Source of the DNA: Rhodococcoides fascians A44A
GTDB lineage: Bacteria; Actinomycetota; Actinomycetes; Mycobacteriales; Mycobacteriaceae
Assembly (NCBI RefSeq): GCF_000760735.1
Contig: NZ_JMEX01000004.1
Location: 453,398-517,397, forward strand
DNA length: 64,000 nucleotides
Direction: 5' to 3'
The notes under the pieces were generated by a model. It did no database searches and was not told the origin of the DNA. It saw only the letters and a list, made by a program, of their open reading frames with translations. Made by a program: the position numbers and the translations under genes. Each line of letters starts with the position of its first letter. Position 1 is the stretch's first letter. Positions 16,851 through 24,807 of the stretch are shown here, one piece after another.

Positions 16851-18332
16851 TCACCGGAAGCTCATGTTGTCGTCGACCAGCTTGCCGTACCGCAGAGCAG
16901 GCAGGTCGCGGAAGTAGTTCATGCGCAGTTTCCACGGAGCGGACGATCCCTGCTTGGGGAACGAATCGACCGAGCGGAGAACGTAACCGGCCGCGAAGTC
17001 GAGGAACGGTTCCTCCCCTATCGAGGCGTCCCGCTTCAGCCGCACTTCCCGCGCGCCGTTCCTGTCCATGTGTGCGAGCAGCCTGGCGACGTAGTCGGAC
17101 ACCAGGTCGGCTTTGAGGGTCCACGATGCGTTGGTGTAGCCGACGACGAACGCGAAATTCGGCACGTCGGTCAGCATCATGCCCTTGTACGCCATCGTGT
17201 CCGTGAGGTCGACGACGCGGCCGTCGACGGAGAGCGTCACGTTGCCGAACGCCACGAGGTTCAGTCCTGTCGCGGTGACGACGATGTCCGCGTCCAGATG
17301 CTCGCCGGACTTCAGATCGATGCCGGTGTCGGTGAACTTGTCGATGTGATCGGTGACGATGTCCACTTCGTTCTTGCGGATCGATCGGAACAGATCGTTG
17401 TCGGGAACCAGGCAGAGCCGTTGATCCCACGGGTTGTACCGAGGAGTGAAATGGGTGTCCAGGTCGTACCCCTTCGGGAGCCACCCTTCCTGGAGCTTCC
17501 TGATCTGCTTCTTCATGAACTTCGGGTAACGCTGGCACAGAACGTACAGTCCTATCGCGGTCACAGCGTTCTTCGTCCTGGTGATTCCGTACGCGGCACG
17601 CGCAGGCAGGTACTTGCGCAGACCGAGCGCAACCGGGTCCTCGGACGGCAAGGACATGATGTAGCTGGGTGAACGCTGCAGCAGCGTGACGTGCGATGCT
17701 TCACGAGCCAGGTTGGGCGCCAACGTGATCGCCGTCGCGCCACTGCCGATGACGACGACCTTCTTGCCGGAGTAGTCGAGATCCTCCGGCCATTTCTGCG
17801 GGTGGATCACGGTCCCACCGAAATTCTCGATGCCCTCGAACTCCGGAGTGAATCCCTTGTCGTAGTCGTAGTACCCACTGCAGCACATCAGGAACGACGC
17901 CTCGAACGTCACGATCTCTCCGCCGGAACGCTGAGCAGTCACCGTCCACTTGGACGTCGCGGAGGACCATTCGGCGGACACGACCTTGTGGTGGAACCGA
18001 ATGTGACGGTCGATCCCCTCGTCCTTCGCGGTGTCCTCGATGTACTCACGGATGTCCTTGCCGTCGGCGATCGACTTGTCGCCCGTCCACGGTCGGAAGT
18101 TGTACCCGAGGGTGTACATGTCGGAGTCGGACCGAATTCCTGGATATCGGAACAGGTCCCACGTACCGCCGATCGCGCCGCGGCTCTCGAGAATCGCGTA
18201 CGACTTGCCCGGCAGTTTCGCCTGGAGATGATGCGCCGCACCGATGCCGGACAGGCCTGCGCCGACGATGAGGAAGTCGACCGATTCCGTTTCGGTTCGC
18301 GATGAAGTGTCCGAGGGGGATGTCGTTGTCAT
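16851..18332 (-). CDS. Baeyer-Villiger-type flavin monooxygenase (MymA/EthA-like)
   Basis: 493 residues. FAD-binding GAGLSGIG 24-31, NADPH-binding GSGATA 196-201 and, between them, the BVMO fingerprint F171-x-G173-x3-H177-x3-W181-P182. Length and sequence pattern (GGTWDLFRYPGIRSDSDM) match MymA (Rv3083) and EthA of M. tuberculosis. Uses NADPH and O2 to oxygenate ketones or S/N compounds; EthA activates thioamide prodrugs. Downstream of an SDR in one operon, as MymA is grouped with SadH, which suggests alcohol-to-ketone-to-ester chemistry. The 190-bp gap to the transpeptidase holds scattered GTTAC motifs. Confidence 0.9.
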   Translation of the reverse strand: MTTTSPSDTSSRTETESVDFLIVGAGLSGIGAAHHLQAKLPGKSYAILESRGAIGGTWDLFRYPGIRSDSDMYTLGYNFRPWTGDKSIADGKDIREYIEDTAKDEGIDRHIRFHHKVVSAEWSSATSKWTVTAQRSGGEIVTFEASFLMCCSGYYDYDKGFTPEFEGIENFGGTVIHPQKWPEDLDYSGKKVVVIGSGATAITLAPNLAREASHVTLLQRSPSYIMSLPSEDPVALGLRKYLPARAAYGITRTKNAVTAIGLYVLCQRYPKFMKKQIRKLQEGWLPKGYDLDTHFTPRYNPWDQRLCLVPDNDLFRSIRKNEVDIVTDHIDKFTDTGIDLKSGEHLDADIVVTATGLNLVAFGNVTLSVDGRVVDLTDTMAYKGMMLTDVPNFAFVVGYTNASWTLKADLVSDYVARLLAHMDRNGAREVRLKRDASIGEEPFLDFAAGYVLRSVDSFPKQGSSAPWKLRMNYFRDLPALRYGKLVDDNMSFR

Positions 18333-18360
18333 CGGGTCTCTTTCGTCCGTGCCGTCTGGT

Positions 18361-19221
18361 CTACTTGTTGCGTGCGCTGGTCGAGCGCCCGAGAGCGGCG
18401 ACTTCGGCGTCCATCTTGGGCAGCAATCTCGGTACGTGCTTCAACAGCGCCCTGTCCCCCACTGCCGAGTTCAGGACGGCACGGAACTTGCCCGCCACTC
18501 CGACCCAGCCGGGCACGTACACCTTCCGCTTGCGACCTTCGAGCCCCGCGACGAAGGCGTCGACGCATGTGTCGACGGTCATCGTTCGCCCGAACGGCCC
18601 CGGCATGACCTCGAGCATTTCACGGAACGCACCGAGATCGGATTTGGCGTCCTGAACGAGTGGAGTGTCGATCCAGGCCATGTGCGCAGATCCGACGCCA
18701 ACGCCCTGGTGTGCGACCTCGAGCCGCAGCGCGTTCGCGAACTGCTCGACTCCGGCTTTGCTCGCGTTGTACGCCGCCAGGCCGGGGCACGCAGCGAATG
18801 CGGCGAGCGACGACACGACGAGGACATAGCCGTTGCGCTCGATCAACGACGGCAGCGCCGCCCGAACGGTGTGGAACACCCCGAGGACGTTGATGTCGAT
18901 CACTCGCGCGAACGTGGCGGGGTCGACCTGGAGTACCGAGCCGTAGCTGGAGATGCCGGCGTTGGCCAGCACGAGGTCGATGCCGCCGAAGCGCGCAATG
19001 CCTGCGTCGACCGCGGCCTGCGTCGCGTCGAGGTCGCGGACGTCGGCCACGACGGTGACCGCGGCGTCGCCCAGCTCGACGCCCAGCGCGAGCAGTGGCT
19101 CCTCGTCGACGTCGGTCAACACCAGCTTGCTCCCCCGGGCCGCCAGTGCACGGGCTGTTTCCGCACCGATACCGCGCGCCGCGCCCGTGATGAAGACAAC
19201 CTTGTTCGAGAGTGTGGGCAT
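18361..19221 (-). CDS. SDR-family dehydrogenase, first gene of the mymA-like operon
   Basis: 286 residues. TGAARGIG 12-19, NAG after the fourth strand, catalytic Ser in VVSSLA and YNASK (Tyr-x3-Lys). Asp36-Val-Asp after strand 2 suggests NAD(H). The C-terminal helix (RALLKHVPRLLPKMD) resembles SadH-like SDRs. Probably oxidises an alcohol to the ketone used by the monooxygenase encoded 28 bases downstream. GGAGGTGAC precedes the ATG. Its promoter carries a 32-bp element shared with the TetR gene at 39172. Confidence 0.85.
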   Translation of the reverse strand: MPTLSNKVVFITGAARGIGAETARALAARGSKLVLTDVDEEPLLALGVELGDAAVTVVADVRDLDATQAAVDAGIARFGGIDLVLANAGISSYGSVLQVDPATFARVIDINVLGVFHTVRAALPSLIERNGYVLVVSSLAAFAACPGLAAYNASKAGVEQFANALRLEVAHQGVGVGSAHMAWIDTPLVQDAKSDLGAFREMLEVMPGPFGRTMTVDTCVDAFVAGLEGRKRKVYVPGWVGVAGKFRAVLNSAVGDRALLKHVPRLLPKMDAEVAALGRSTSARNK

Positions 19222-19269
19222 CGCCCGTCACCTCCAGTCTCCGTTCCCCCCGTATTGGGAACTGCTAGG

Positions 19270-19301
19270 TGTCACTTTCCATCTGATACGGACGGGTGTC
19301 A
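19270..19301. promoter_or_regulatory. 32-bp element shared with the TetR promoter at 39130
   Basis: 28 of 32 bases equal those at 39130-39161, in the same + strand orientation. Conserved blocks are TGTCACTT, CCATCTGATAC and GGTGTCA. The 3' half is a partial TGATAC-N6-GTGTCA dyad. It lies 49-80 bases upstream of the SDR start on the opposite strand, with a TTGACA at 19302-19297 for minus transcription. Confidence 0.65.
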
Positions 19302-19326
19302 AGATTGGAACGAGCACACGGCGCCG

Positions 19327-20076
19327 TCAGCGAGGCTGGAGGTCCTTCGACAACCGTTCGGCTGCGGACACCAGAAGTGGAACGAACTGCTCAGCGGACT
19401 CCAGGGTCACCCGCGCGGTCGGCCCGGCGATGGACATGGCGGTGAGCGTCGGCGCTCCGATCACGGGAACTGCGAAACACCGAACACCCACCTCCTGCTC
19501 ACCGTCGTCGATCGCATACCCGCGCGATCGGACGACGGCGAGATCCGCGAGCAGTGCGTCGAGGGAGTTCAGCGTGTTGACCGTCCGCGGGGCCATGCCG
19601 GTCCGCGAGACGAGGGCACGGACCTCGTCGTCGGGCAGCTGAGACAAGAGGGCCTTGCCCACCCCGGTGGAATGCGGAAGCACACGCTGACCCACTTCGT
19701 TGAACATCCGCATGGCGTGCTCCGACGGCACCTGAGCGACGTAGACGGCCATGTCGTCTTCCAGAAACGCCATGTTCGACGTCTCGTGCGTCTGCCGAAC
19801 GAGCTCGGACAGATACGGTTTCGCCCATCCCCCGATCAATTTGGTTGCGCTGTCGCCCAACCCGATCAACTTGGTGCCCAACGCGTACCGGCGGGTGGCG
19901 AGACGGCGAACGTAACCGAGCGTCACCAGGGTTCCGATCAGTCGGTGCACCGTGGGCATCGGAAGATCTGCGGCCTCGGCGAGTTCACTGATACCGATCG
20001 ATCCTCCCGAGGCCGCCATGATGTCGAGAAGCTCGAATGCCCGCTCGACCGACTGCACTCCGCCACCCACCGCCAT
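19327..20076 (-). CDS. IclR-family regulator, probable AllR-like control of purine catabolism
   Basis: 249 residues. N-terminal winged HTH (ELLDIMAASGGSIGISELAEAADLPMPTVHRLIGTL, split over residues 15-50) and a C-terminal IclR effector domain with GVRCFAVPV. In Streptomyces an IclR-type repressor, AllR, controls allantoin genes. Position directly after the urate permease, and an IclR-like box in the divergent promoter at 23514, support the same role. GAGAGGTGATCC precedes the ATG. Ligand not known; allantoin or glyoxylate are candidates. Confidence 0.85.
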   Translation of the reverse strand: MAVGGGVQSVERAFELLDIMAASGGSIGISELAEAADLPMPTVHRLIGTLVTLGYVRRLATRRYALGTKLIGLGDSATKLIGGWAKPYLSELVRQTHETSNMAFLEDDMAVYVAQVPSEHAMRMFNEVGQRVLPHSTGVGKALLSQLPDDEVRALVSRTGMAPRTVNTLNSLDALLADLAVVRSRGYAIDDGEQEVGVRCFAVPVIGAPTLTAMSIAGPTARVTLESAEQFVPLLVSAAERLSKDLQPR

Positions 20077-20141
20077 GGATCACCTCTCGACTCGTTCGGT
20101 TACCGCTACCCTATTTCACCTGCCGACCTCCACCGCTCTAC

Positions 20142-21575
20142 TCAGGTGGAGTGGTGTCGCGTGGCCACGGGCGGTGCCGCGGTGACCACGGACGGTGATG
20201 CCTTGTTTCCCTTGGTCAACACGTTGAAGGCGATGTTCAGAACCACGGCCACGATGCTGGCAGCGCTGATTCCCGAATCGAAGACCACGTGTACCCACTC
20301 GGGGAAGGCCGAGTAGAAGCCCGGCACCGCGATCGGAATGACGCCGAATCCCAGGGCGACCGCGACGATGACGAGATTCAGGTTGCCGTCGAAGTTCACT
20401 TTGGACAGTGTTCTGATTCCGCTGGCGGCGACCGAGCCGAACAACACGATCCCCGCGCCACCGAGCACGGGCAGCGGCACCGACGCCACCACCCGGCCCA
20501 ACACCGGAAAGAGACCGAGGAACAGCAACACCGAACCGCCGGCAGCCACCACGTAGCGACTCTTGATCCCGGTGACGGCCACGAGTCCGACGTTCTGCGC
20601 GAAGGCACTCGCCGGGAAAGTCCCGAACACCGGTGCAACCGTCGTCGCGATCATGTCCGCCCGGAGCCCGTCCCCGACCCGCCGAGCATCGACGTCCGTG
20701 CCGACGATCTCGCCGACGGCAAGGATGTCCGCCGTCGTCTCGGTCATGATGACCAGAATGACGACGACCATCGAGATGATCGCGCCGATCTGGAAGACGG
20801 GCGCCCCGAATGCGAACGGCTCCGGCAACGCGAAGAAGCTGCCGGTCCCCACATCGGAGAAGTCGGCCTTGCCGACGGCGAACGCGAACCCGGTGCCGAC
20901 GACGATTCCGATGAGTATCGACAGGCGAGAGAGCGTTCCCTGCACGAACCGGCTGACCAGGAGCACCACGGCGAGACTGAAGCCCGCGAGACCGATGTTG
21001 GACATCGACCCCCAATCGGCAGCGCCCTGATCGCCACCCATCGCCCACCGCACCGTCACCGGAAGAAGCGAAATCCCGATCACCGTGATGATCGTGCCCG
21101 TCACGACCGGAGGGAAGAACCGGACGATCTTGCTGAAAAACGGCGTGATCAGAATTCCGATCGCACCGGCCGCGATGATGGCACCGAACACCGAGTTCAA
21201 ACCGTCGGGACCACTGGCAATCGCAACCATCGTCGACACGGAAGCGAAGGAAATACCCTGGACCAACGGCAGTTTCGCGCCGACGTACGGAAGCCCGAGG
21301 GTCTGGAGCATCGTCGCAGCACCACTGACGAACAGTGCAGCCGACACAAGAACCGCAATCTGGGTGCCGTTCAACCCGGCCGCACCACCGACGATCAAAG
21401 GCGGCGCGATCACCCCGCCGTACATCGTCAGGATATGTTGCAATCCATAGAGATACGACCTACCGATCGACAGGCGCTCGTCCTCCGGACGCCCCTGATC
21501 ACCCTTGTCATCTCCACTACCGGCCTTACCCTGGTCACTCCCGCGGGCTCCGCTCCCGGCCTTCCTCAGCTTCAT
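20142..21575 (-). CDS. NCS2-family urate/xanthine permease
   Basis: About 477 residues with 12-14 hydrophobic segments and the NCS2 signature FAQNVGLVAVTGIKSR. The N-terminus is a charged Lys/Gly/Asp-rich cytosolic tail. Members such as PucJ/PucK and UapA import urate or xanthine with protons. ATG 21575 is preceded by TTAGGAG, in which TAG is the stop of the urate oxidase, so the genes are coupled. Last gene of the uraD-uraH-urate oxidase operon, which argues for urate as substrate. Confidence 0.9.
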   Translation of the reverse strand: MKLRKAGSGARGSDQGKAGSGDDKGDQGRPEDERLSIGRSYLYGLQHILTMYGGVIAPPLIVGGAAGLNGTQIAVLVSAALFVSGAATMLQTLGLPYVGAKLPLVQGISFASVSTMVAIASGPDGLNSVFGAIIAAGAIGILITPFFSKIVRFFPPVVTGTIITVIGISLLPVTVRWAMGGDQGAADWGSMSNIGLAGFSLAVVLLVSRFVQGTLSRLSILIGIVVGTGFAFAVGKADFSDVGTGSFFALPEPFAFGAPVFQIGAIISMVVVILVIMTETTADILAVGEIVGTDVDARRVGDGLRADMIATTVAPVFGTFPASAFAQNVGLVAVTGIKSRYVVAAGGSVLLFLGLFPVLGRVVASVPLPVLGGAGIVLFGSVAASGIRTLSKVNFDGNLNLVIVAVALGFGVIPIAVPGFYSAFPEWVHVVFDSGISAASIVAVVLNIAFNVLTKGNKASPSVVTAAPPVATRHHST

Positions 21576-21586
21576 GGCCTTCGCTC

Positions 21587-22477
21587 CTAACAGAATCCGG
21601 GTACGGTGGCCCACACGTGCCCGGCGTCGGGAACGTCGTCGCGTTTCACCGTCGCCTCGATCAGTCCGTACGGCCGGTCGGCGACGTAGAACACTTCACC
21701 TGGGTTGTCGAGTCCGAACGGCTCGAGATCGACGAGGAAGTGGTGGATGTTGGGCATGGAGAACTTGATCTCGCCGATCTCCGGGTGCGCTTCGAGGACT
21801 TGGGTTCCCATCTGGAACAGACTCTGCTGCAACGCCAACGAGTGGGTGGATGCGAAGGCGTCGAGCATGATCGACCGGACGTCGTCGAAGACCTTGTCGA
21901 AATCGAGGTCGGTGGACAGGTACCGCCACCGCGCGCTGACCGATGTCGCGAGAATGCGGTCGGTCGTCTCCTTCAGCGTCGTGTACCGATCCTTGGGGTA
22001 TCCCCAGAACTCCGATGCCGTGGAGTTCAGGACGACGAGATCACTGACGCCGGAGATCACCGTCGGGCCGGTTTCGTCGATGGTCACGACGGTGTTGCGC
22101 TTCTCGTCACTGCTCTTGACGAACGAGTGGTCGTAACCGTCGGTGCCCGACGGTATTCGCGCCCAGCTGTACTGCTCGATCTCCCACCTCCCGCCGTCGA
22201 TCCAGTCGAAACTGTCGGTGAAGTGCCGGCCGAGACGCAGAGCGAAGTCCTCGATTGCGCCGAGTCCCTCCCGGGCGAAGGCGTACACGGTGTTCTTCTG
22301 GGTGTCCGTCGCGACGACGTGACTGTTGTCGCCGACGGTGTGGGCGGCTTCCAGATCACCCCGCAGCTGGGAGGTGACGCTGACGTCGGTGATGCGGTGA
22401 CGCGGAGTGTCCCGATCGATTCTGACCAGGCGGCATTCGGCCTTTCCGTACTGATTTGCTCCGAGAACGATGCTCAT
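21587..22477 (-). CDS. pucL: Urate oxidase (factor-independent urate hydroxylase)
   Basis: 296 residues, normal length for a tandem T-fold uricase. Both halves are seen: YGKAECRLVRI and the VVATDTQKNTVYAFAR block in the first, VVLNSTASEFWGY and SMPNIHHFLVDLEPFG in the second. Oxidises urate with O2 to 5-hydroxyisourate and H2O2; the catalytic Lys-Thr pair corresponds to KAE and ATDTQKN. Follows uraH with 2 bases between. Cytosolic, no cofactor. Confidence 0.95.
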   Translation of the reverse strand: MSIVLGANQYGKAECRLVRIDRDTPRHRITDVSVTSQLRGDLEAAHTVGDNSHVVATDTQKNTVYAFAREGLGAIEDFALRLGRHFTDSFDWIDGGRWEIEQYSWARIPSGTDGYDHSFVKSSDEKRNTVVTIDETGPTVISGVSDLVVLNSTASEFWGYPKDRYTTLKETTDRILATSVSARWRYLSTDLDFDKVFDDVRSIMLDAFASTHSLALQQSLFQMGTQVLEAHPEIGEIKFSMPNIHHFLVDLEPFGLDNPGEVFYVADRPYGLIEATVKRDDVPDAGHVWATVPGFC

Positions 22478-22479
22478 GT

Positions 22480-22812
22480 CTAGCTCCCTCGATAGGTCGT
22501 GAATGCGAACGGGCTGAGAAGAAGTGGTACGTGGTAGTGCGAGGCGTCCGGGGCTGTCTCGAAGACGATCTCGACTGCGGGGTAGAAGGTGTGGACATCA
22601 CGGTCGGCGTAATAGCGGCCGGTGTCGAAGGTGAGGCGGTATCGGCCTGGGTCGAGAGCGTCGGGGCCCAGGCTTTCGATGCGCCCTTCGGAATCGGTGA
22701 CGCCCTGGGCGATCTCCTGCCGAGCATTCGAGAGTACGACCGAAACGCCCTGTGCAGGAGCGCCACTGGACGAGTCGAGCACGTGGGTGGTGACGAAGCT
22801 ACGTCCGGGCAT
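22480..22812 (-). CDS. uraH: 5-hydroxyisourate hydrolase (transthyretin-like)
   Basis: 110 residues. Transthyretin fold with TTHVLD (His10), GRYRLTFD, SHYHVPLLLSP and the diagnostic C-terminal YRGS. Hydrolyses 5-hydroxyisourate to OHCU, the second step from urate to allantoin. Adjacent to uraD (stop 22813) and urate oxidase, giving the order uraD-uraH-pucL. Confidence 0.95.
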   Translation of the reverse strand: MPGRSFVTTHVLDSSSGAPAQGVSVVLSNARQEIAQGVTDSEGRIESLGPDALDPGRYRLTFDTGRYYADRDVHTFYPAVEIVFETAPDASHYHVPLLLSPFAFTTYRGS

Positions 22813-23343
22813 CTACGACTCCCTCGCCAATCGCACGGCGGCGATCTCACGGAGTTCACGCTCGACGACGCGCTCCTCGACATCCGGTTCGTTGCCGAGG
22901 CGATGCTCCAGCATGTCGACGATGTCGTCGATGCTCCGGCCGGCAGCGCGAACGAGAAACACCCGGTCGAAGCGCCTCTCGTAGGCGATGTTTCCGTCGC
23001 GCAGCCGTCGCCGGACGTCGGTGGCCGACATGTCGAGGCCCGCCTGCTCCGCCCGGGCACTGCGTGCGTGGTCGTCGTCGCCCTCCGGGCGTTCCCCGAT
23101 GCGAGGGTGCACGTCGAGCGCTCGGTCGATCTCGTCGGTGGTCAGTGGGGCTGCCGCAGCGAACACGGCCCGGCGTAACTCGTCGTCGTCCTCGTACGGC
23201 AGGTGCCCGACAATGTGCTCGATCCAACGAGGAACGTCCAGTGCCGCTGCAAGCATCCTCTGCACGTCGGGTTCGGCGGCTGCGTTCAGACGCTGTGCCG
23301 CGCCTACCTCTCCCAATTCCGTAATGCGAAATGTCGATTCCAT
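22813..23343 (-). CDS. uraD: OHCU decarboxylase
   Basis: 176 residues. Family motifs are visible: helical N-terminus, HPRIGER with the catalytic His, FLVRAAGRS and LEHRLGNEPDVEERVVERELREIA. Decarboxylates 2-oxo-4-hydroxy-4-carboxy-5-ureidoimidazoline to S-allantoin. ATG 23343 suits the family start; longer in-frame starts cover the promoter. No ribosome site, but TTGACA and a weak CACGCT place the transcription start at the ATG. First gene of the four-gene urate operon. Confidence 0.93.
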   Translation of the reverse strand: MESTFRITELGEVGAAQRLNAAAEPDVQRMLAAALDVPRWIEHIVGHLPYEDDDELRRAVFAAAAPLTTDEIDRALDVHPRIGERPEGDDDHARSARAEQAGLDMSATDVRRRLRDGNIAYERRFDRVFLVRAAGRSIDDIVDMLEHRLGNEPDVEERVVERELREIAAVRLARES

Positions 23344-23353
23344 ATATTGAGCG

Positions 23354-23378
23354 TGACAGCCATCACATATTGCTGTCA
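23354..23378. promoter_or_regulatory. Perfect inverted repeat over the uraD promoter
   Basis: TGACAGC-N11-GCTGTCA, 25 bp. It spans the minus-strand TTGACA (23379-23374) and the expected -10 of uraD, so a bound protein would block the urate operon. The binding factor is unknown; the IclR-type or PucR-type regulator encoded in the region are candidates. Confidence 0.55.
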
Positions 23379-23472
23379 AGAGTTTGTGCCGACCAGTTTG
23401 CCGAGAAGTCATGCCCATTGGAACGCAACGGATTTCGCATCATGGAATTGTTACCGGCGGGGGTCCGCACGG

Positions 23473-23502
23473 TTGACAGATCGCCGTGCGGTGGATCACA
23501 CT
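23473..23502 (+). promoter_or_regulatory. Candidate promoter of the allantoin-glyoxylate operon
   Basis: TTGACA (23473-23478), 18-base spacer, CACACT (23497-23502). The -10 is weak, suggesting a need for derepression or activation. Confidence 0.4.
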
Positions 23503-23513
23503 TTCCGTATCGC

Positions 23514-23529
23514 TGGAATTTCTATTCCA
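23514..23529. promoter_or_regulatory. IclR-type box before the allantoin-glyoxylate operon
   Basis: TGGAATTTCTATTCCA is a perfect 6-4-6 palindrome of the form bound by IclR-family proteins. It lies just after the proposed transcription start and 35 bases before the first gene, a repressor position. A degenerate copy (CGAAAT-N4-ATTCCA) covers the uraD start at 23327-23342. Confidence 0.6.
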
Positions 23530-23563
23530 CAATGCGAAATTCAATCGACCCGAGGAGGCATAG

Positions 23564-23956
23564 ATGACCGAGCTGTTCTGCAACGGCGGAGCCATGCGCG
23601 GCGGCAACCTTCACCACAACGTCGCCGGCCACCCATTCGTCGGAACCGCCAGAACGACCGCCAAGTACCGCTTCTACTCGGTTCGCGACGAGTTCCCGGC
23701 ACTACTGCTGGACGACGCTTCAGGAGCGGCGATCGACGGCGAGCTCTACGACATCCCACTGGACGACATCCGGACTGCGTTTCTGCCCGACGAGCCACCG
23801 GAGCTCGAGCTGACAGTCGTCGAACTCGAGGACGGGCGTTCCGTGCTGGGCGTAGGACTGCGCCCCTGGGTTCTCGAGGAGCATCCGGACGATCTGACCG
23901 ACATCACTCACACTGGAGGTTGGCGACAATATCGCGGGCTCCCGGTCCCGAGATGA
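23564..23956 (+). CDS. Allophanate hydrolase C-terminal-domain-like protein (GGCT fold)
   Basis: 130 residues. FCNGGAMRGGNLHHNVAG, YRFYSVRDEFPAL, IDGELYDIPLDD and TDITHTGGWRQY match the C-terminal domain of allophanate hydrolase (AtzF), a gamma-glutamylcyclotransferase-like fold, here free of the amidase domain. Its reaction is unknown. First gene of the allantoin-glyoxylate operon, with GAGGAGG before the ATG, and its stop overlaps a possible start of hyi. Because no ureidoglycolate lyase is seen in the cluster, a role near that step is a hypothesis only. Confidence 0.75.
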   Translation: MTELFCNGGAMRGGNLHHNVAGHPFVGTARTTAKYRFYSVRDEFPALLLDDASGAAIDGELYDIPLDDIRTAFLPDEPPELELTVVELEDGRSVLGVGLRPWVLEEHPDDLTDITHTGGWRQYRGLPVPR

Positions 23957-23970
23957 CGAAAGGTACAGCA

Positions 23971-24798
23971 ATGCAGAACAACTCGTACACGGTCAACTGC
24001 TCCATCCTGTTCACCGACGTTCCGCTGCTGGAGCGACCGGCTGCCGCGAAGGCGGCGGGGTTCGACGCCGTGGAATTCTGGTGGCCGTTTCCGACTCCGG
24101 TTCCCGGCGACAGCGACGTGGATGCGTTCGTCTCCGCCGTCCGGGATGCAGGCGTTCAGCTGACCGGACTCAACTTCGCCGCGGGCGACATGCCTGCGGG
24201 GGACCGTGGAATTCTGAGCGACCCCTCGCAGGTTCGTGCCTTCCGTGACAACATCGACGTCACTGTCGGCATCGGGAAGACGCTCGGCACCGGCGCATTC
24301 AACGCGTTGTACGGAAACCGAATCGACGGCATCGACCCCGCCGAGCAGGATCGTGTCGCGGCCGAGAACCTGGCTGCCGCCGGAGCCGCTGCAGCCGACA
24401 TCGGCGCCGTCGTGCTGATCGAGCCGGTCAGCGGTGCACCGGCATACCCGCTCCTGACCGCCGACGACGCCGTGGCCGTCATTCGACGCGTCGAGCGCGA
24501 CCACGACGTACACAGCCTTCGTCTGCTGGCCGATCTGTATCACCTCGACGTCAACGGGGACGACGTCGCCGCCGCACTCGACTCCTACTCCGACCTCATC
24601 GGTCACGTTCAGATCGCCGACTCCCCCGGCCGCGGCGAGCCCGGAACCGGAACGCTCGACCTGCCCACCTACCTGTCGCAACTGAGCGGCAACGGCTACG
24701 ACGGCTACATCGGCGTCGAGTACAAGGCCACTCGCCCCGACACCTTCTCCTGGCTGCGCGACACCTCGTCCTGGGTCGCCGCCCCCACCTCCACGTAA
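23971..24798 (+). CDS. hyi: Hydroxypyruvate isomerase family protein
   Basis: 275 residues, TIM-barrel sugar isomerase/AP-endonuclease-2 fold: AGFDAVEFWWPFP near the N-terminus, VLIEPVSG, LLADLYHLDVNGDD and HVQIADSPGRGEPGTG with metal-binding Glu, Asp and His. Interconverts hydroxypyruvate and tartronate semialdehyde in the glyoxylate-to-glycerate route. ATG 23971 has AAAGG seven bases upstream; the ATG at 23953 overlaps the previous stop and is possible. Followed by glxR and gcl as in E. coli. Confidence 0.9.
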   Translation: MQNNSYTVNCSILFTDVPLLERPAAAKAAGFDAVEFWWPFPTPVPGDSDVDAFVSAVRDAGVQLTGLNFAAGDMPAGDRGILSDPSQVRAFRDNIDVTVGIGKTLGTGAFNALYGNRIDGIDPAEQDRVAAENLAAAGAAAADIGAVVLIEPVSGAPAYPLLTADDAVAVIRRVERDHDVHSLRLLADLYHLDVNGDDVAAALDSYSDLIGHVQIADSPGRGEPGTGTLDLPTYLSQLSGNGYDGYIGVEYKATRPDTFSWLRDTSSWVAAPTST

Positions 24799-24807
24799 GG
24801 AATCTCC

